The position numbers were made by a program, and so were the translations under genes. DNA of 64,000 nucleotides from Siphonodentalium dalli (taxonomy: Eukaryota; Mollusca; Scaphopoda; Gadilida; Siphonodentaliidae). The stretch lies in NCBI GenBank assembly GCA_032622095.1, contig CP136066.1, forward strand, positions 52,792,609-52,856,608. The letters are read 5' to 3'. Within the stretch, counting starts at the first letter, position 1. Each line of letters opens with the position of its first letter. Shown here in pieces: positions 1 through 10,885 of the stretch. The notes under the pieces are model-generated. The model was not told where the DNA came from, ran no database searches, and saw nothing but the letters and a program-made list of their open reading frames with translations.

Positions 1-1835
1 TTCGCAAGCTGCGAGGTAACCCCAAAGGAACTGCCGAATAAAACTCAAATTGGTCAGGCTTACCAACCTACTAATCTACTGTTCAACAAGCCAGGCTTCA
101 ACATGCTTGAGGAACAAAAGAAAGATCCGGAAATTGCGTCAGTTCTGGAGGCCCTCGACAAAGGCGAGGACACCCGGAATGACAAACACTTGATGATTGA
201 CGGGGTACTCTATTACCTCTCGAGTGCTGACGCAGAACCGACCCACGCCTTTGGGTGCCCGCACATCTTCAAACCAACATAATCCAACAATACCACGATG
301 ATAACGGCCACGTGGGAGTAGACAAAACGCATGATGCGATTAGGTCGAAATATTTTTGGCCCAGACTGTTCAAGGAACTAAACTGTTACGTTGGAAAGTG
401 CGTGACCTGCCAAGTCAGGTCTCTGCAAAAACAATCCCCTAAAATGCAAATAACGGACACGCCCCCCTACCCTTTTGCCAAAATTGGGTTGGACCTATCA
501 GGGCCCTACCCCACGTCGCTATCGGGTAACCGCTACATTATCAGCTTCATAGACTTATATAGCGGGTGGGCAGAAGCGTTTCCGGTCAAGGACAAGTCAG
601 CCGATAACGTTGTTCATCTCTTGATCGACGAGATATTCCCGCGACATGGATGCCCTCTAGAAATAATAACCGATAACGGCAGTGAGAACATTAATTACAA
701 GGTCAGGGACACTCTGAAGGCTTTGAACATTCACCACGTGACTACGTCTTATTATCACCCCCAGAGCAACAGTAGAGTAGAGAGATTTCACAGGACTTTT
801 AAAGACATTGTCTCAAAGAAAGTGGCAGACCAAATAAACACGTGGGACGTCCATTTAAATCAAGCACTAGCTGCGATTCGATTTAACAAAAATGAAACTT
901 CTAAATTCTCCCCCTTTTTCTTGTTATACAACCGAGACGTCGTGTTCCCAATAGACAATCTCCTAAAACCCAGGCGTAAATACGCGGGAGAAGATTACCA
1001 TCAGATAGCTCTGCAACAACAGCACAAATCCTTTATGATGGTACACAAACACGTGAAACAGGCGAAACGCCAACAAGCAGCGAAATTTAACAAAAAGGCC
1101 ACAGACACCAAATTCGAGATTGGCGAGGCCGTCTATGTGAAGAATCATTTACGAAAAAGCAAACTTGAAAGCAAATGGAAACCCTACTTCCGCATAACCA
1201 AGCAAATAACGGCCGTTACTTTCGAGTTAAGGAATCAATTAACTGGGAAAGTCACACAATCCCATGCTGAACATATGCGCAAAGCCAACCTGGAATGGGA
1301 AATCCCCAAAACTGACAACAACAAGCGTGCTCAAACGTATGTTGTTCCCCCCGAAGACGAAGATAGCGACGTTCCTGCCCCTAACCCTGTGGGTGGGTCT
1401 TCTGGCGATGAAACAGAACCATTACCAGATGATGTAATCGCTCGATATCGGAGACAATGTTCGGACTCCGATGACGAAGATGTCCCTTTAAGCGAGCTTA
1501 AGATGCGCTTACAGCGTAGGAAAACGCGACTCGCGCGCTCAGAGCCGCTACAAAACCCTGACTCGTCCATGGACGAGAGACCAGAGCCGAGTGCCAAGGC
1601 ACGACGCGCTCCAGCGCCTCGTCGACACGGGCGCAAAGTAACAAAGATGTTTACGAGTGATGACAGCTCAGAGGATGAGTTAATGGAAGTGGCCGCCATT
1701 GAACAAAACCCTCGTGAATGTAAGCCCGTACCGGCCCCTCGCAAGTGTAAGCAGCTCATGAATGGAGCGCTTAGTGACATAAGAACCAAGCAATCATTTA
1801 AAAACCTGTTGTACTCGATGGCAGCAGTGATGTAA
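1..1835 (+). pseudogene. pol: Gypsy pol 3' end: linker plus integrase, frameshifted
   Basis: Positions 1-240 read openly in frame 1 and encode the linker that precedes integrase in Gypsy polyproteins. The rest reads in frame 3 from about 229-258 to the stop at 1833-1835, so one frameshift separates the two halves. Numbering residues from the GTG at 255, the integrase has an HHCC zinc-binding module (H14, H19, C49, C52) and a D80, D140, E176 catalytic triad with DD35E spacing. A GPY/F-like module follows at about residues 300-355. The last 170 residues are acidic, then arginine-rich and low in complexity, with no chromodomain visible. The core residues are intact, so the frameshift (or a sequencing error) is the only lesion seen here. 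Confidence 0.88.
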
Positions 1836-2214
1836 ATAATAATGAAACGCCCGAACTATTTATCTGGATTTCATTTCGGAATGAATGAGACCCCACTTTT
1901 AACTGTCTTATTGATGACTGATGAGTCTAACCTGGCTTCGTAAATGTTGAAAATAATTAGCCCAACGACCCAGACCGAATCGCGAATAAATAGTCATGTT
2001 CGGATCAATGACAGGTCGCGCGCCCCATGAAACCCGGCACGTGCGCATGGCGATTTAATAAAAAAAGCTTTGAACTTTGCAATCGCGCACCGAGAGATAA
2101 CGTGCACGCCGCCACCCTTAGGGTTACTACGTTTAAGAGCACCCCGCTCAAATAAACACGATCGAAAATATGCTCACGACTGACTTAGTGAACGAAAAAG
2201 TATTACCCCAATGA

Positions 2215-2505
2215 ATGGTAGAGATGGCCAGGGTGGTATTTTGCCCTAGAAACGTAGTTACAGTAGTAATTTTCATTATCTTGACCCACCGATTCTGGTG
2301 GAAATTTGTTAAACATCAGTTGCCAAGGTTAGCCATTATGTATAGTAAGCAGTTAGACCAGCGACCTGAGGATATCCCGAATGCCGTGTTCAAAGGACCC
2401 ATCGACGAAGCAATGGAGACGGATGCACCAAAGCCGTCTGCGCTATTCCGGGACAACACTCAGGAACGCCTACATGTATATCCAATTATAGCCGTCAGAA
2501 GCTGA
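2215..2505 (+). CDS. Small membrane-protein ORF downstream of Gypsy pol (hypothetical)
   Basis: A 96-codon ORF opens 380 bases after the pol stop on the same strand, inside the retroelement. A second in-frame ATG at 2224 has the better context (gagATGgcc). Residues about 12-30 form one hydrophobic stretch (VVTVVIFIILTHRFWW), followed by a basic KFVKHQ segment and a polar tail with an acidic patch. That pattern suggests a single-pass membrane protein with its tail inside. Gypsy-like elements and errantiviruses often carry extra ORFs, including env, between pol and the 3' LTR. This one is far too short for an envelope glycoprotein and lacks the cysteines and cleavage site expected. It could be an accessory protein, an env remnant, or a chance ORF. 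Confidence 0.4.
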   Translation: MVEMARVVFCPRNVVTVVIFIILTHRFWWKFVKHQLPRLAIMYSKQLDQRPEDIPNAVFKGPIDEAMETDAPKPSALFRDNTQERLHVYPIIAVRS

Positions 2506-2973
2506 CCACATCTGTGGCGGATTTGGATTAGTATTAATTATGTATCGTATATTAATGTATTCCGAATTTCCTTCGTAATTATTGTTGCGCGGATATCAGA
2601 ATCATTTGCATGTATATAGACATTTATGCATTTCATATATTTCAAATATTAATTGTTGCATAACGATGTCCAGGGTATTATAGTTGTATAATCATCAGAA
2701 TGATTATAGCAAGCGTTGAATAGGGACTATAAATCCCGACATTCGGTCATAAGTTTTGATGATTGAAATCAATCACCCCGACTTATCTTGTGTTTAACTG
2801 TTCGTCAACCAATCCATCTATATAATTAGTTGTAAATTCCATTTTCGTATTGGGCCGATCTGACGACCCTCAAGCGATACCGATAAATTGGAAAAGTAAC
2901 CATTGTGTATACTGACTGTGTCATTTGTTCTCAAACCTCACACAAATATCCGTTTGAGTATTACAGGCTGACC

Positions 2974-3495
2974 ATGGCGGTGGAACAAGGGTCGACCAGT
3001 TGTCAGAACCTACCCCCATACTCGGACATTGAGGACGAAAATACCTCGACATCCGATGATGACGATATGACACCCAATTCAGATGCACGACCATCCACCA
3101 GCAGGCGGCCGCATGAAAGCTACCTCGACATGATGCCGCGCATGCAGTCACCCACATCCTACAACCAGCCATGGGTACAGCCTTACAACGAGCATAGACG
3201 ATATTACGCGATGCAGTCACCTCCCCCGCCTTACAGCCCGCCCAGAGAATCTGAAGATGCACTCATCGACATCGACCCCGATTGGTACTACTTCACGGAC
3301 GAACACCGACAGCCGATACAGACTCGCCAGCGAACCTACGCTAGAGCACGACAGCAGCCGTACCAACGACACCGACGGACATACGAACAACGGAGGCCTC
3401 TCATTCACCGATGCCGCTGTTGCGAACTACTCCGACGAATCATCAACCTGCTACGCAGCAACGTATTGGACTTGCGATTTCAAGATCAACTTTAA
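2974..3495 (+). CDS. PPxY-motif, arginine-rich accessory ORF of Gypsy element 1
   Basis: I place the start at the ATG at 2974 (accATGg, a strong animal context); the frame is open back to a GTG at 2905. The product is 173 residues. It contains LPPY near residue 14, a DDDD-rich acidic stretch, a proline/tyrosine-rich middle with PPPPYSPP, then an arginine-rich region and a C-terminus with a CRCC cluster and a leucine-rich amphipathic segment. PPxY motifs bind WW domains of Nedd4-type ligases and act as late-budding motifs in several retroviral Gag proteins. The stop lies 21 bases before the presumed LTR, directly against the polypurine tract, so it is very probably part of the element. I recognise no family. 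Function is inference. Confidence 0.5.
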   Translation: MAVEQGSTSCQNLPPYSDIEDENTSTSDDDDMTPNSDARPSTSRRPHESYLDMMPRMQSPTSYNQPWVQPYNEHRRYYAMQSPPPPYSPPRESEDALIDIDPDWYYFTDEHRQPIQTRQRTYARARQQPYQRHRRTYEQRRPLIHRCRCCELLRRIINLLRSNVLDLRFQDQL

Positions 3496-3498
3496 ATC

Positions 3499-3516
3499 GA
3501 AAAAGTGAAGGAGTAA
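3499..3516 (+). promoter_or_regulatory. Polypurine tract of Gypsy element 1
   Basis: A purine-rich run (one T before the final TAA) ends directly at a TGTG that looks like an LTR start. This is the expected place for the plus-strand primer of reverse transcription. Confidence 0.55.
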
Positions 3517-4286
3517 TGTGCCAAGACAACCCCAGGGACATAACTTTCAACCTGGGAAGAAGATAGGAAATCTCTAAGTCAGAGGGGCGCTCGATTACCA
3601 CACATATCAGCGTCGCTGTTGACCACATCTAGATCGCAAGTACTGAGCACCAAATCGAATTAGCGAGCGTCCATGCAATAACATAGGGAAATGATTTGTG
3701 GAGTAAACAGAACACGGTATTGAGGATTAGCAAGACCAGATGTATCGCCTATAAAAGCTACTGAACCCAGGAGAGTTAATAGGACTCATGGGGAGATGAC
3801 GATAACTCAATTACCCTAAGTAATTCTGGAACCGACGCGCCGTGAAAATACACATGGCCATCATTAGCAGACACTGGGTATTTTAGGAAGAAGAAAACCG
3901 ACATCCAAAGACAGTTCTAACCAGTTTCTATCTGACCAACACAAGCGATCATCACGAACCCTCGGACGCTTAGAAGAGCAGAGTGGAGCAATGGACGGAA
4001 ATACAAGGTAAACATTATGCTCTTGTATTTCTAACAACGCCCCACTGATGCGCCGACGGAGGAAGAAGAAGAGCAGACGACAGGAAGACGAACTCAACCG
4101 GAACTCAACCGAGTAGAAGACAAGCAGACACACCCAACCTATGAAGACGGAAGAAGACCCGAAACCAAGCAGACGACAGGAAGAGAAACCCAGATGCCGA
4201 TGATTGAACATTATTGACTTTGTTATATATAAATAATCAAACAGTTCTGATAGCCTTAAGAGTTATATGTACCCGTATTGGCACAC
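3517..4286 (+). repeat. Presumed 3' LTR of Gypsy element 1 (right end uncertain)
   Basis: The segment begins TGTG immediately after a polypurine tract and contains a TATAAAAG box at 3750-3757. No partner LTR is in the window, so the boundary cannot be checked. 4286 is chosen because similarity to the block at 10,886 starts at 4287. AATAAA signals at 4364-4369 and near 4402 would also suit an LTR ending near 4410. Confidence 0.45.
3750..3757 (+). promoter_or_regulatory. TATA box (TATAAAAG) in presumed LTR
   Basis: A consensus TATA box lies 233 bases inside the presumed LTR, suitable for a U3 promoter. Its assignment depends on the LTR call. Confidence 0.4.
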
Positions 4287-6010
4287 AATAGCTCTATATG
4301 TCTTATTCGTGTATTTGCCATCTCATCCAATAACCATAATTATATTTGTCGGACGTGACATCAAATAAACATCAAGAACTTAAAATTGTGATTGATTCTT
4401 CAATAAATATTTAGAAGAAAAAAAACTGAACAGGAAATACTCACACGAATATGGCCACGACGTGCCCAGCTCGGAGACGAATCATGGTGTTTGTACTGCA
4501 TGATCAAGTTGTTTTGTGTTCTAAACTGTTGGGGACAGGACAACGTATTATATACCTCTTCAGTTTTGTCTGAATCCAATTTGAATAAAAATGGGAATGA
4601 TGAGATCAATGTTTGCACGACACTTCAGTGGCACCCTTGTGTTAGTCGGGAACGTGCTTGACTTTTTACTTAATTTGAATATTGTTGTATACATTAATTC
4701 GTATGGAGTTGGAGTAAACCGTCCACGTGGCTGAATCCTAAATCCTCAATTAACAGAGGCTATTTTATTTTCTGAACAAACGACAAGATTTCCCTTTTCT
4801 TTTATAACTCTTTTATTGCTCTCGCCTCCATTTTATTAAGATACGAATACGAAATATATGAAGTGTGCGCCAAAAAACGCTGAATCATCTGCTGATCAGC
4901 AAATTAACACCTGGTCGGTAGATTTCCCGATTTCAGTTTAACTCAATTATAACGAGTCAGTCGTGGGTTGTGTAAATGACACGTGCTATAAGTATTATAT
5001 CCACTGCAGGTAGGGGACACCGTTTTGACCCCAGCGACACCCGTCCAGCAGTTCAAAATCCAGTTCAGCAGTACGGCAGCGGCAGTTCAGCAGATTACCG
5101 CGAACGCAGTTATAACGAAATTAGTAGAGTTTAGGTTGTACACATGACTTGTAATGGATGGGCTATAACCATATACAGGAAGGGAAAACCATTTGACTGA
5201 CCACCACCCCAGTTCAACAGTTCAAAATCCCGTTCAGCTCTTCATATGGAGCAGTTCAGCAGATTCCCATTACGTAGTTTAACTAAAGGTTATGCAAATG
5301 ACTTTTAATCGATGTGACTTAACCAAATACATAGAGAAAACACCATTTGTGACCCGCCTTATCAAATCCAGTCGTAAGTCGGGATTTTGTTTACCCTGTG
5401 CCAATGCATTCTCTTATATATGCGAGTCGACCATAGGTCGCCTCGCATATATAAGAGAATGCATTGGCCTAACAATTTTTTACAATTTTAATAATTTTTT
5501 CTTGTATTCTTTAACAATTTTATAATTTCACCCATACAGAGCCCCAGACAAACATGAGCAGATGACACTCTTCTATATTCTTTTATATATATGTGGGGCT
5601 CCCTGCAGGGTAATGGATGTTTTTTTATTTATGTCCTAAAAATTGTAAGAAACATTTATTTAAAAAAAAATGATAAAAAAGTGTTAGGCCAATGCATTCT
5701 CTTATATATGCGAGGCGACATATGGTCGACTAGCATATATAAGAGAATGCATTAGCACAGGGTAAACAAAAATCCCGACTTACGACTGGATTTGATATCG
5801 AGGGTCACATTTGATCGACCTCCACCCCTTTCAAAGTTCACTGCTATAGAACAGTAAGAATTTTTCATATATTACTGGGTAAAATGTCTAGATCCTATTG
5901 TCAGTGTCTCAAAAAGTAGTCATAATTTCCTCTGGTCTAGTGATGAAACACGAATATTTCGATTTTATCACAAAAATGCATGGTGGTATACTACAAACGC
6001 AATGTATCAA
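4287..6010 (+). repeat. Low-copy interspersed repeat, copy 1 (interrupted by a MITE)
   Basis: This block is collinear with 10,886-12,300, including the segments ending in AATAAA, the TGTTGGGGACAGGACAACG stretch and the repeated CAGTTCAGCAG motifs near 5050 and 5215. Copy 1 contains the hairpin MITE at 5349-5808, absent from copy 2. Copy 2 contains about 75 extra bases at 11,332-11,411. No coding frame is supported; it may be a non-autonomous element or a segmental duplicate. Confidence 0.75.
5349..5808 (+). mobile_element. Double-hairpin MITE, copy A
   Basis: The element is 460 bp with terminal inverted repeats starting GTGACCC and ending GGGTCAC, extending about 35 bp. ATTT flanks both ends, and the empty site in the paralogous block near 12,045 has a single ATTT, so the 4-bp duplication is directly supported (TT with one-base-longer ends is an equivalent reading). 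Just inside each end sits a near-perfect 69-bp palindrome: 5400-5468 and 5688-5756. The centre has no ORF. Confidence 0.88.
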
Positions 6011-6289
6011 AACCATAGAGTACCATAGACTATCTTCAATAAATTCTCAACTTGACCAAAATTGCCTGCATACTTTGTGGCAGTGACTTTATACCTGGAC
6101 ATTATATTTGGCTGTAATAATCAAATCCACATATACGTGTTATGTAACCATGTCACCGTGTTTAACTCTTTTCCATAATGTTAGTGTCGGCGCACACGAT
6201 CCCGATTGTGCCCGGTTAAATCCGGCTGCCGGATAAATCGGGCCCGATATAATCGGGAGGTCAGCGCACACGAGTCGGATTTTCACTCC

Positions 6290-9200
6290 GGTCATATGGC
6301 ACGCTAAGATCGGACATCGGGAACTTGTCATAATAATCGACACAAACTCAAACTAGAAAGGTATTGGTCGAAAGTTTGGCTGTTTGAATGCCTGTCGTCG
6401 GATTTCTATAAATATGTTTGGCAGCAACCTTTTGCATGTTGCAAGATAAATCGTTTACCAATCAGTGGATACCAAATTTATTACGATTGGACGTCGGGAA
6501 CATGACTTACTAATTGATATAATATCGAGGGGTATAAACCACAAATAACCCCACCAGATATATTTCGGAAGACAGTTTATTACGGGGGTTTATCATTGCG
6601 CACAACAATACGGTCTGTGTTTAGCTGACTTTTGTGGCTATTCTATAAACCGAAACGCAGCCAAACTTTCGACCAAAATATTTCTTGTTTGGGATTGTAC
6701 CGATTAATATGACAAGTTCCCGATGTCCGATAGTAATAAATTTCATACCCATGAATCGGCCATAGACTGAACTTGCAAGGGCCAAAAATTGGCCGCGAAA
6801 CATGTTTATAGTAAACCCACAAAAGTCACCTAAACACAGCCCATATTGTAGTGCGCAATGATAAACTTCCGTAATAAACTGTCTTCCGAAATATGTAGAG
6901 GGGTTATTTGGGGTTTATACCCCTCGAGATTATTTCAACTAGTACGTCATGTTCCCGGTCCAATCGTAATAATACACGGATTGATAAATGATATATCTTC
7001 CAAACTGCGAAAGGATGCCGTTAAAAATATCTACAGAAATCCGACGACAGGCATTCAAACACAGCCAAACTTTCGACCGTATTGTAGTGCGCAATGATAA
7101 ACTCACGTAATAAACTGTGTTCCGAAATATATGGTGGGGTTATTTGGGTTTTATACCCCTTGAGATTATTTCAATTAGTACTTAATGTGCCCGACGTCCA
7201 ATCGTAATAAATTTGGTATCCGCGGATTGGTAAACGATTTATCTTGCAACTTGCAAAACGTTGCCGCTAAAGTATTTATACAATTCCGACGGCAGGCATT
7301 CAAACACAGACAAACTTTCGACCAACATATTTCTAGTTTGGGTTTGTATCGATAAATATGACAAGTTCCCGGTGTCCGATCGTCATATATTTCAAACTCA
7401 TGAATCGGCCAGAGACTGACCTTACAACATACAAAACATTGCCGCTAAAATGTTTATAGAACATCCACAAACGTCACCTAAACACAGCCAGTATTGTAGT
7501 GCGCAAAGATAAACTCCCGTAATAAACTGTCTTCCGAAATATATATGGTGGGGTTATTTGGGGTTTATACCCCTCGAGATTATTTCAATTAGTACGTCAT
7601 GTTCCCGACGTGCAATCGTAATAAATTTGGTATCCACTGCCTGTCGTCGGATTTCTATAAATATATTTAGAGACATCATTTTGCATGTTGCAAGATAAAT
7701 CTTTTACCAATCCGTGGATACAAAACTTATTTCAATTAGTACGTCATGTTCCCGACGTCCAATCTTAATAAGTTTTGTATCCACGGATTGGTAAAATATT
7801 TATCTTGCAACATGCCAAATGATGTTTCTAAATATATGTATAGCCATCCGACGACCGGCATGCAGACGCAGACAAATTTTCGACCAATATATTTCTTGTT
7901 TGGAATTGTATCGATTAATATGACAAGTTCCTGATGACCGATAGTAATAAATTTCATACCCATGAATCGGCCAGAGACTGAACTTGCAACGTCCAAAAAT
8001 TGTCCGCGAAACATGTTTATAGAAAACCCACAAAAGTCACATAAACACAGCCCGTATTGTATTACGATTGAACGTCGGGAACATGACGTACTAATTGAAA
8101 TAATCTCGAGGGTATAAACCCCAAATAACCCCACTACATTTTTCGGAAGACAGTTTATTACGGAAGTTTATCATTGCGCACTACACCACGGTTGAACGTT
8201 TGGTTGTGTTTGGATGCCTGTCGTCGGATTTCTATAAATATTTTTAGCGGCAACCATTTGCATTTTGCAAGATAAAATCTTTTACCAATCAGTAGATACC
8301 AATTTTTTACGATTGTACCGGGAACATGACGTACTAATTGAAATAATGTCGAGGGGTATAAACCCCAAATAACCGCACTATATATATTTCGGAAGACAGT
8401 TTATTACGGGAGTCTACCATTGCGCACTTCAATACGGGATGTGTTTATGTGTCTTTTGTGGGTTTTCTACAAACATGTTTATTGTCAATTTCTTGCATGT
8501 TGCATGATCAGTCTCTGGCCGATTCATGGGTATGAAATTTATTACTATCGGACATCGGGAACTGACCATATTAATCGATACAATCCGAAACAAGAAATGT
8601 ATTGGTCGAACGTTTGGCTGTATTTGAATGCCTGTCGTCGGATTTCTATATATATATTTAGCCGCAACCTTTTACATTTTGTAACATAAATCTTTGACCA
8701 ATCGGTGGATAGCAAACTTATTACGATTGGGCGTCGGGAACATGATGTACTAATTGAAATACTCTCGAGGGGTATAAACCCCAAATAACCCCACCATATA
8801 TAGTTCGGAAGACAGTTTATTAAGGGAGTTTATAATTGCGCACTACAATACGGTCGAAAGTTTGGCTGTGTTTGAATGCCTGTCGTCGTATTTCTAATCT
8901 CGATGGGTATAAACCCCAAATAACCTCACTAGATCTGTTCCGTGAGACAGTTTATTACGGGAGTTTATCATTGCTTACTATAATACGGCCTGTGTTTAGG
9001 TGACGTTTGTGTGTTTTCTATAAACAATTTTAGCGGCGACGTTTTGGATGTGGCATGTTCAGTCTCTGGCCGCTTCATGGATATGAAATTTATTACGATC
9101 GGACATCGGGAACTTGTCATATTAATCGATACAAAGCTAAACAAGAAATGCATTGGTCGAAAGTTTGGCTGTGTTTGAATGCCTGTCGTCGGATTTATTT

Positions 9201-9500
9201 AACTATTTTTACCCGCAACCTTTTGCATTTTGCAAGATAAATCTTTTACCAATCCGAGGATAGCAAATTTATTACGATTGCACGTCGGAAACATGACGTA
9301 CTAATTGAAATACCCTCGATGGGTATACACCTCAAATAACCCACCAGATATATTTCGGAAGACAGTTTATTACGGGAGTTTATCATTGCGCACTACAATA
9401 TGGTCGAAAGTTTGGCTGTGTTTGAATGCCTGTCGTCAGATTCATGGGTATGACATGTATTACGACCGGACATCGGGACTTGAGAATTATGTGGGAAAAC
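6290..9500. repeat. Cluster of two alternating repeat modules in direct and inverted copies
   Basis: Two modules recur. Module P (about 250 bp) carries GAATGCCTGTCGTCGG, a GTCGGGAACATGACGTACT core and CGAGGGGTATAAACC. Module Q (about 180 bp) carries GGCCGATTCATGGGTATGA and ACATCGGGAACTTGTCA. P is forward near 6374, 8200, 8612, 8860, 9158 and 9410, and inverted near 7041, 7288 and 7848. Inversions near 6655 and 7735 make long imperfect hairpins. All ORFs of 60-130 codons here are by-products of the repeats. This fits repeated self-insertion of a non-autonomous DNA element. Confidence 0.8.
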
Positions 9501-9539
9501 AATTTCCATTGAATATCATAAAAATAAAAATATAATTCA

Positions 9540-10205
9540 TGCGCAAATTATCACACGGTGTTGTAGTCAGTACCATTTGCGAACAAACTCGTCGTTAACA
9601 ACAGAATCGACGCGGCAGTTAGTGTAATTAGCTTGAAACCGCTAGTGGGGTTGGTACCCCTCCTGCTCTATAAAGGGGGGTATCGCGTTTGTACACAATG
9701 TTCGCGTCATGAAAAGATCGAGAAACGCTGATTTGGACAACGTGCACAAGCTATGTATCTTAAGGGCTTTGCCAAATTACAATGATAAATTACTATAGAA
9801 AACATTGTCAATAGATTGCTCTTACGTGTTTTAAGATATCGAACTGGAATTTGGTAGTGAGGAGTTTTTCGACTCGCTGAATTCGATGGAATTGTCACCG
9901 GGTTGCTCCGATGGCCCAAAATGTGTCATTGACGTGTTACATATAGCTGCATGTACCACACGAACGGGATACTAGTATATGTTGCACAGCGATGGTACGA
10001 TTGTAAAAGAACGGAAACTATTGATTTTCAAATTGTTTTCAGTTTTGTCTTTCCAATATTGAATAATCAAAGTAAATACCTAGTTAGAGTTAATGATGTT
10101 TTTCCCCAGGAATCCTGGCACATAGCTATGCGTTTCCCAAGGTAACATGGCACTGAATGAGCTGAAGACCATATTATATTGTAGACATTAAACATTAACA
10201 CGAAT
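9540..10205. other. Non-coding stretch
   Basis: No convincing ORF. A CTATAAAGGGG sequence near 9670 resembles a TATA box, but nothing coding follows it. Confidence 0.5.
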
Positions 10206-10747
10206 GACCCTGTGCCAATGCATTCTCTTATATATGCAAGTTGACCATACGTCGCCTCGCATATATAAGAGAATGCATTGGCATAACAATTTTGTATCAT
10301 TTGTTATTATTTTTTACAATGTTTTTCAATTTTAATAATTTTTTCTTATATTCTTTAACAATTTTAAAAAATTTCACCCATACATAGCCCCAGACAAACA
10401 TGAGCAGACGACACTCAGTACACATGTTTCTATATGTTTGGGGCTCCTTGCAGGGAAATCGAAATTTTATAATTTATAATTTTATAATTTCACCCATACA
10501 GAGCCCCAGACAAACATGAGCAGACGAAAATCAGTACACATGCTTCTATATATGTTTGGGGATTCCTGCAGGGTTATTCACACTCTGGATGTTTTTTTTA
10601 TTTTATGTCCTAAAAATTGTTAAAGAATGTAAGAAAAAGTTATATAAAAAAAATTATAAACAATTGTTAGGCCAATGCATTCTCTTATATATGTGAGGCG
10701 ACCTATGGTCCACCCGCATATATAAGAGAATGCATTGGCACAGGGTC
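10206..10747 (+). mobile_element. Double-hairpin MITE, copy B (outer ends lost, internally duplicated)
   Basis: Both 69-bp palindromes are present (about 10,214-10,282 and 10,672-10,739), but the outer GTGACCCGCC ends are missing: the copy starts GACCCTGTGCC and ends GGCACAGGGTC. The central segment with CCCATACA(G/T)AGCCCCAGAC occurs twice, explaining its greater length of about 542 bp. Confidence 0.82.
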
Positions 10748-10885
10748 AAATATTAACGCATATAATTAATTGAGCGCCACCGCGACGAAGTCTGGAATAA
10801 AAATGTTATGATTACTTACAATGTCGAGAAACACAGAGTTGGGGAAAGTTCTACTGTTGGTCCGACCCCCATGCTGCTCTTCAGC

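Larger units (their letters stand above)
1..4286 (+). mobile_element. Ty3/Gypsy LTR retrotransposon 1, 3' portion (5' part outside window)
   Basis: The order is pol 3' end with integrase, two small ORFs, a polypurine tract and an LTR-like segment beginning TGTG, which is the 3' half of a Gypsy-type element. Protease, reverse transcriptase and RNase H would lie before position 1. The integrase C-terminus resembles that of the complete minus-strand element at 15.6-25.2 kb in the GPY/F-like region and in having a long charged tail, so the two are probably related lineages. The right boundary is uncertain: with no 5' LTR in view, the LTR could end near 4286, where a low-copy repeat begins, or run to about 4410, past polyadenylation-like signals. 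Confidence 0.8.

Noticed and set aside
1331-1789. 152-codon minus-strand ORF inside the Gypsy pol tail
   Set aside because: Antisense shadow of the acidic and arginine-rich coding tail; no independent support.
3864-4211. 115-codon minus-strand ORF in the presumed LTR
   Set aside because: Opposes the element's strand, lies in a GA-rich stretch that gives open Ser/Phe/Leu frames, and has no recognisable domain.
9640-9700. Promoter with TATA box (CTATAAAGGGG)
   Set aside because: No ORF or transcript-like structure follows; similar GGGGT/TATAAACC wording is part of the adjacent repeat modules.
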